A stretch of DNA of 64,000 bases, from NCBI GenBank assembly GCA_038749025.1, contig JBCDIL010000011.1, positions 54,338 through 118,337 of the forward strand, read 5' to 3'. Under the pieces are notes generated by a model, which saw nothing but the letters and a program-made list of their open reading frames with translations, was not told the DNA's origin and ran no database searches. The stretch comes from JBCAXA01 sp038749025 (GTDB taxonomy: Bacteria; Pseudomonadota; Gammaproteobacteria; Steroidobacterales; Woeseiaceae). Shown here piece by piece: positions 61,869 to 64,000 of this stretch. Each line of letters begins with the position of its first letter. Within the stretch, counting starts at the first letter, position 1. Made by a program: the position numbers and the translations under genes.

Positions 61869-62681
61869 ATGCCGAAGTACACCTGGTTGCTGGTCGCGGC
61901 GTTGGTCGGGGCCACGGCTTCGGCGTTGTACGCGCGTTCAGCCGTCGCACCGACACCGACAACCGCAGCGGCCCCGTTCGCTCTACCGGATGCGTTAGAG
62001 ACAATCGCAACGCTCGAGGCGCGAGTTGCCGTGTTGGAACAACGTCTTGAACAGAACAGCAATGAGGACATCGCGGCTATCGTGCCGCCGGAGGCGGCGG
62101 TTCGTGAGACGGCGGACGCGCCGGAGGATGCCTCGGTGGCTCAGGTCTCAGAGCGCGAGCAATTACGGGCGTTGTGGCGGCGTGACCCACAAGCCGCGCG
62201 CCGCAAGATGCTGGCCCGTAATGGCTTACGCGATGACGAAATCGATCGGATCGTAACGTTCGAGCAAGAGCGGCAGGTGCGTGATCTCGACGCGGACTGG
62301 GATTTGCGGCGCAACATGTATCTGGAGGGCACGCTACCGACACCGCGTCGCGACAGCTACTTCGAGGAGCTGCGAACGGTGCTCGGCGATGAGTCGTTCG
62401 AACGCTACCTCTCTGCGCAGGGTATGAGCATGTCGATTTCGAGTGTGATGCCTGGAACAGCGGCCGAGTACTCGGGCTTGCGCGCGGGTGATGTGATCCA
62501 AAATTACAACGGGACACGCGTCTATTCATCGGGCCAGCTTAATCGGTTAACGGTTGCTGGCGAGCGCGGCGAACCGGTGACAATAGACGTCCTGCGCGAC
62601 GGACGCACGGTCACCCTATCGCTTCCGCGCGGCCCAATTGGTATCCAAACCGGTCGCAATCGAGCCACCGGCCGGCCCTAA
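61869..62681 (+). CDS. Membrane-anchored coiled-coil PDZ protein
   Basis: ATG at 61869 with GAGGAG eight bases upstream gives 270 residues. An N-terminal hydrophobic segment (YTWLLVAALVGATASALYA) anchors it, a coiled-coil heptad stretch lies around 42-62, and a C-terminal PDZ domain spans about 185-262 (GTAAEYSGLRAGDVIQNYNG). There is no protease domain. PDZ proteins of this shape act as periplasmic adaptors. I cannot name a partner. Confidence 0.85.
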   Translation: MPKYTWLLVAALVGATASALYARSAVAPTPTTAAAPFALPDALETIATLEARVAVLEQRLEQNSNEDIAAIVPPEAAVRETADAPEDASVAQVSEREQLRALWRRDPQAARRKMLARNGLRDDEIDRIVTFEQERQVRDLDADWDLRRNMYLEGTLPTPRRDSYFEELRTVLGDESFERYLSAQGMSMSISSVMPGTAAEYSGLRAGDVIQNYNGTRVYSSGQLNRLTVAGERGEPVTIDVLRDGRTVTLSLPRGPIGIQTGRNRATGRP

Positions 62682-62693
62682 CGCCGCTACATA

Positions 62694-62724
62694 AAAATAT
62701 CCCCGGACGTTACCGTCCGGGGAT
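62694..62724 (-). terminator. Intrinsic terminator of the right-edge gene
   Basis: ATCCCCGGACG at 62699-62709 pairs perfectly with CGTCCGGGGAT at 62714-62724 around a four-base loop. On the minus strand the stem is followed by ATTTTTA. It therefore ends the large gene that begins beyond the window. The plus strand has no T-tract. Confidence 0.88.
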
Positions 62725-62751
62725 AGGCAGTCGCGATTAGCGGGGGAGGAA

Positions 62752-64000
62752 TTAATCGCGAAGTAGCGTTAGCCACAGGGTCTTGGCGCTGAACACCTGC
62801 GTGTCTGTCGCGTACGAACCTTGGGCGCTCAGTGACCGAGCGGCCGTGCTGCCATCAAGGCTTGTCGCAACGGCATCGGTGAAGTCAGCGAAGTCGCGGT
62901 ACAGCTGCACCGAATCGCCGTCGCGAATACCGTAAAGCGTGCGCCGTGCATCGCTGCCGGTAATCGTGATCCCGCCGTCGATGTCGCCGAGGCTAACAAT
63001 CCGCGGTCCGATCTTGATCGTTTGGCGGGCATCCATCGCGAAGGCTTCGGGGTCGGGAACCAGACCGTCGCTCGAGATCGATAGGAACGGTGCCGTGCTA
63101 CCTTCAGCCGTCCAACCGATACCTAGCGAAGCACGTAGCGCATCAAGATCGACCAGCGTGCGACCGACAAAGTCCGGCGGCGCGAAACCGAATTCGTTGA
63201 CGTTGCCGTAGGCCACCGCCGGTGCGCCCGCCGCAAAGTCAGCGACGTTTAACGGCCCTGTCGCGATTTCGTAGTTGTCAGGGTCAGCATTGGTCGACGG
63301 ATCGGCGCCGGTGCCGGCGAAGTCGAACATCGCTGGGCGACGACCACCGATGGCGGTGAGATCGAGGTCGAGTTGACCCGGATTCGCGGCGACGATCATG
63401 CCCGAGAGCCGCGTACGAATTAACCGTACAGAGCCGTTAGTCGCGTCGATAGCCAAGCCGCCTTGAAGACCCGGCGTAACCTCGCCACGGATCCAGACAC
63501 GTTGGCCGACCGAAATCGCGCCGATCGTCGTCGCTTCGCCGCCGCTGACGACGCGCGTGTCGTCACCCACGGTGACGGTGACGGTGTCGTTGAAATACGC
63601 ATCGCGGTCGCTGCGTAGGATCGTGGCGCCGATAACGGTAAACGTATTGCCGTTACGGCTGGTCACGTGGCCACGCACCGCATCGGCGGTGGAACCGGGC
63701 ACGCTGCTACCGGCCAATACCTCGGTGGCGGTAAAGCTGCGTGCATCGACGTCGAGTGTGCCGATCGCACGCGTTGGCGCGCCGCTCGCTAACAGGGCCA
63801 TGGCATCGAGACCGGTAGTGCCCAGGAAGGCCTCGCCGTCGATTTCGTACACGGTATCATCGGTGACGTTCACAGAGACAACGCCAAAGTCGCCGTCGCG
63901 GCGGAAGAACGGCCGTAGTTGCACGTCGTAGGTCGACTCGGCGGTGTTGACGTCAACGAGCGGGCCACGAACGCGAACGTCTTTCTCGTCGACCGGCTCG
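62752..64000 (-). CDS. Large beta-rich repeat protein (DUF5666-like), 5' end outside window
   Basis: The frame stays open to the right edge, so the GTG at 63924 is only the first permitted codon; upstream codons read VDVNTAESTYD. The visible 416 residues are beta-rich, with repeated units of the form VRGHVTSRNGNTFTVIGATI and SVGQRVWIRGEVT, which resemble DUF5666 modules. They are Asp/Gly/Thr rich and carry no catalytic motif. A secreted or surface protein is likely. The strong terminator follows the stop codon. Confidence 0.75.
   Translation of the reverse strand, partial: EPVDEKDVRVRGPLVDVNTAESTYDVQLRPFFRRDGDFGVVSVNVTDDTVYEIDGEAFLGTTGLDAMALLASGAPTRAIGTLDVDARSFTATEVLAGSSVPGSTADAVRGHVTSRNGNTFTVIGATILRSDRDAYFNDTVTVTVGDDTRVVSGGEATTIGAISVGQRVWIRGEVTPGLQGGLAIDATNGSVRLIRTRLSGMIVAANPGQLDLDLTAIGGRRPAMFDFAGTGADPSTNADPDNYEIATGPLNVADFAAGAPAVAYGNVNEFGFAPPDFVGRTLVDLDALRASLGIGWTAEGSTAPFLSISSDGLVPDPEAFAMDARQTIKIGPRIVSLGDIDGGITITGSDARRTLYGIRDGDSVQLYRDFADFTDAVATSLDGSTAARSLSAQGSYATDTQVFSAKTLWLTLLRD

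Overview
The window is a dense, moderately GC-rich bacterial chromosome segment with no sign of phage, plasmid, insertion sequence or CRISPR. The preserved order ispB / rplU-rpmA-obgE / rpsT / murJ-ribF-lspA facing a pilE-pilY1-pilX-pilW-pilV-fimU-fimT pilin operon is typical of Gammaproteobacteria. A Tat-exported high-potential iron-sulfur protein, a TonB-dependent receptor, several beta-oxidation genes and a methylcrotonyl-CoA carboxylase suggest an aerobic, lipid- and amino-acid-using, probably marine or sediment gammaproteobacterium. That lineage guess is inference.

Left part (1-7.9 kb): a co-directional, tightly spaced operon encodes two large TPR proteins, a TPR lipoprotein, a small periplasmic protein, an ExbB/TolQ proton-channel protein, two ExbD proteins and a TonB-like transducer with an AgmX-type C-terminus. 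It reads as a proton-driven envelope machine related to Tol/Ton/Agl systems. One of its two ExbD proteins has Asn where the proton-carrying Asp normally sits.

8-26 kb: acyl-CoA and carbonyl metabolism. There is an MBL hydrolase / VOC / HSDL2-like SDR / MaoC-like / VOC operon, a DUF4442 thioesterase-like gene, a YceI protein, a crotonase, a Ser/Thr kinase fused to an HDOD domain, a MipA/OmpV protein, then SDR, TetR, thiolase, FadJ-like bifunctional enzyme, crotonase and acyl-CoA dehydrogenase. A DUF3604 protein faces them.

26-30 kb: a thiamine salvage operon behind a clear TPP riboswitch: TonB-dependent receptor, YkoF/MTH1187-like thiamine-binding protein, PnuT permease and a thiamine-kinase-like phosphotransferase. 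Import across both membranes, trapping by phosphorylation and feedback by TPP are encoded together.

30-37.6 kb: GloB, a YtcJ-like amidohydrolase, a META lipoprotein, a histidine phosphatase, a HiPIP gene behind a Fur-box-like site, two GST-fold proteins and an amidase. A 0.5-kb gene-free stretch carries a candidate structured small RNA with an intrinsic terminator.

37.6-52.6 kb: housekeeping genes and type IV pilus assembly, with tRNA-Pro(CGG) and tRNA-Thr(CGT). The usual ileS, fkpB and ispH are absent from the murJ-ribF-lspA block, and a small CxxC protein is inserted between pilX and pilY1. An Irr-like Fur-family regulator follows.

52.7-64 kb: a ferredoxin-reductase-like flavoprotein, the two methylcrotonyl-CoA carboxylase subunits, class I fumarase, glutathione-dependent formaldehyde dehydrogenase, a DASS-family carboxylate transporter, a PDZ protein, and the 3' part of a large beta-rich repeat protein that runs off the right edge.
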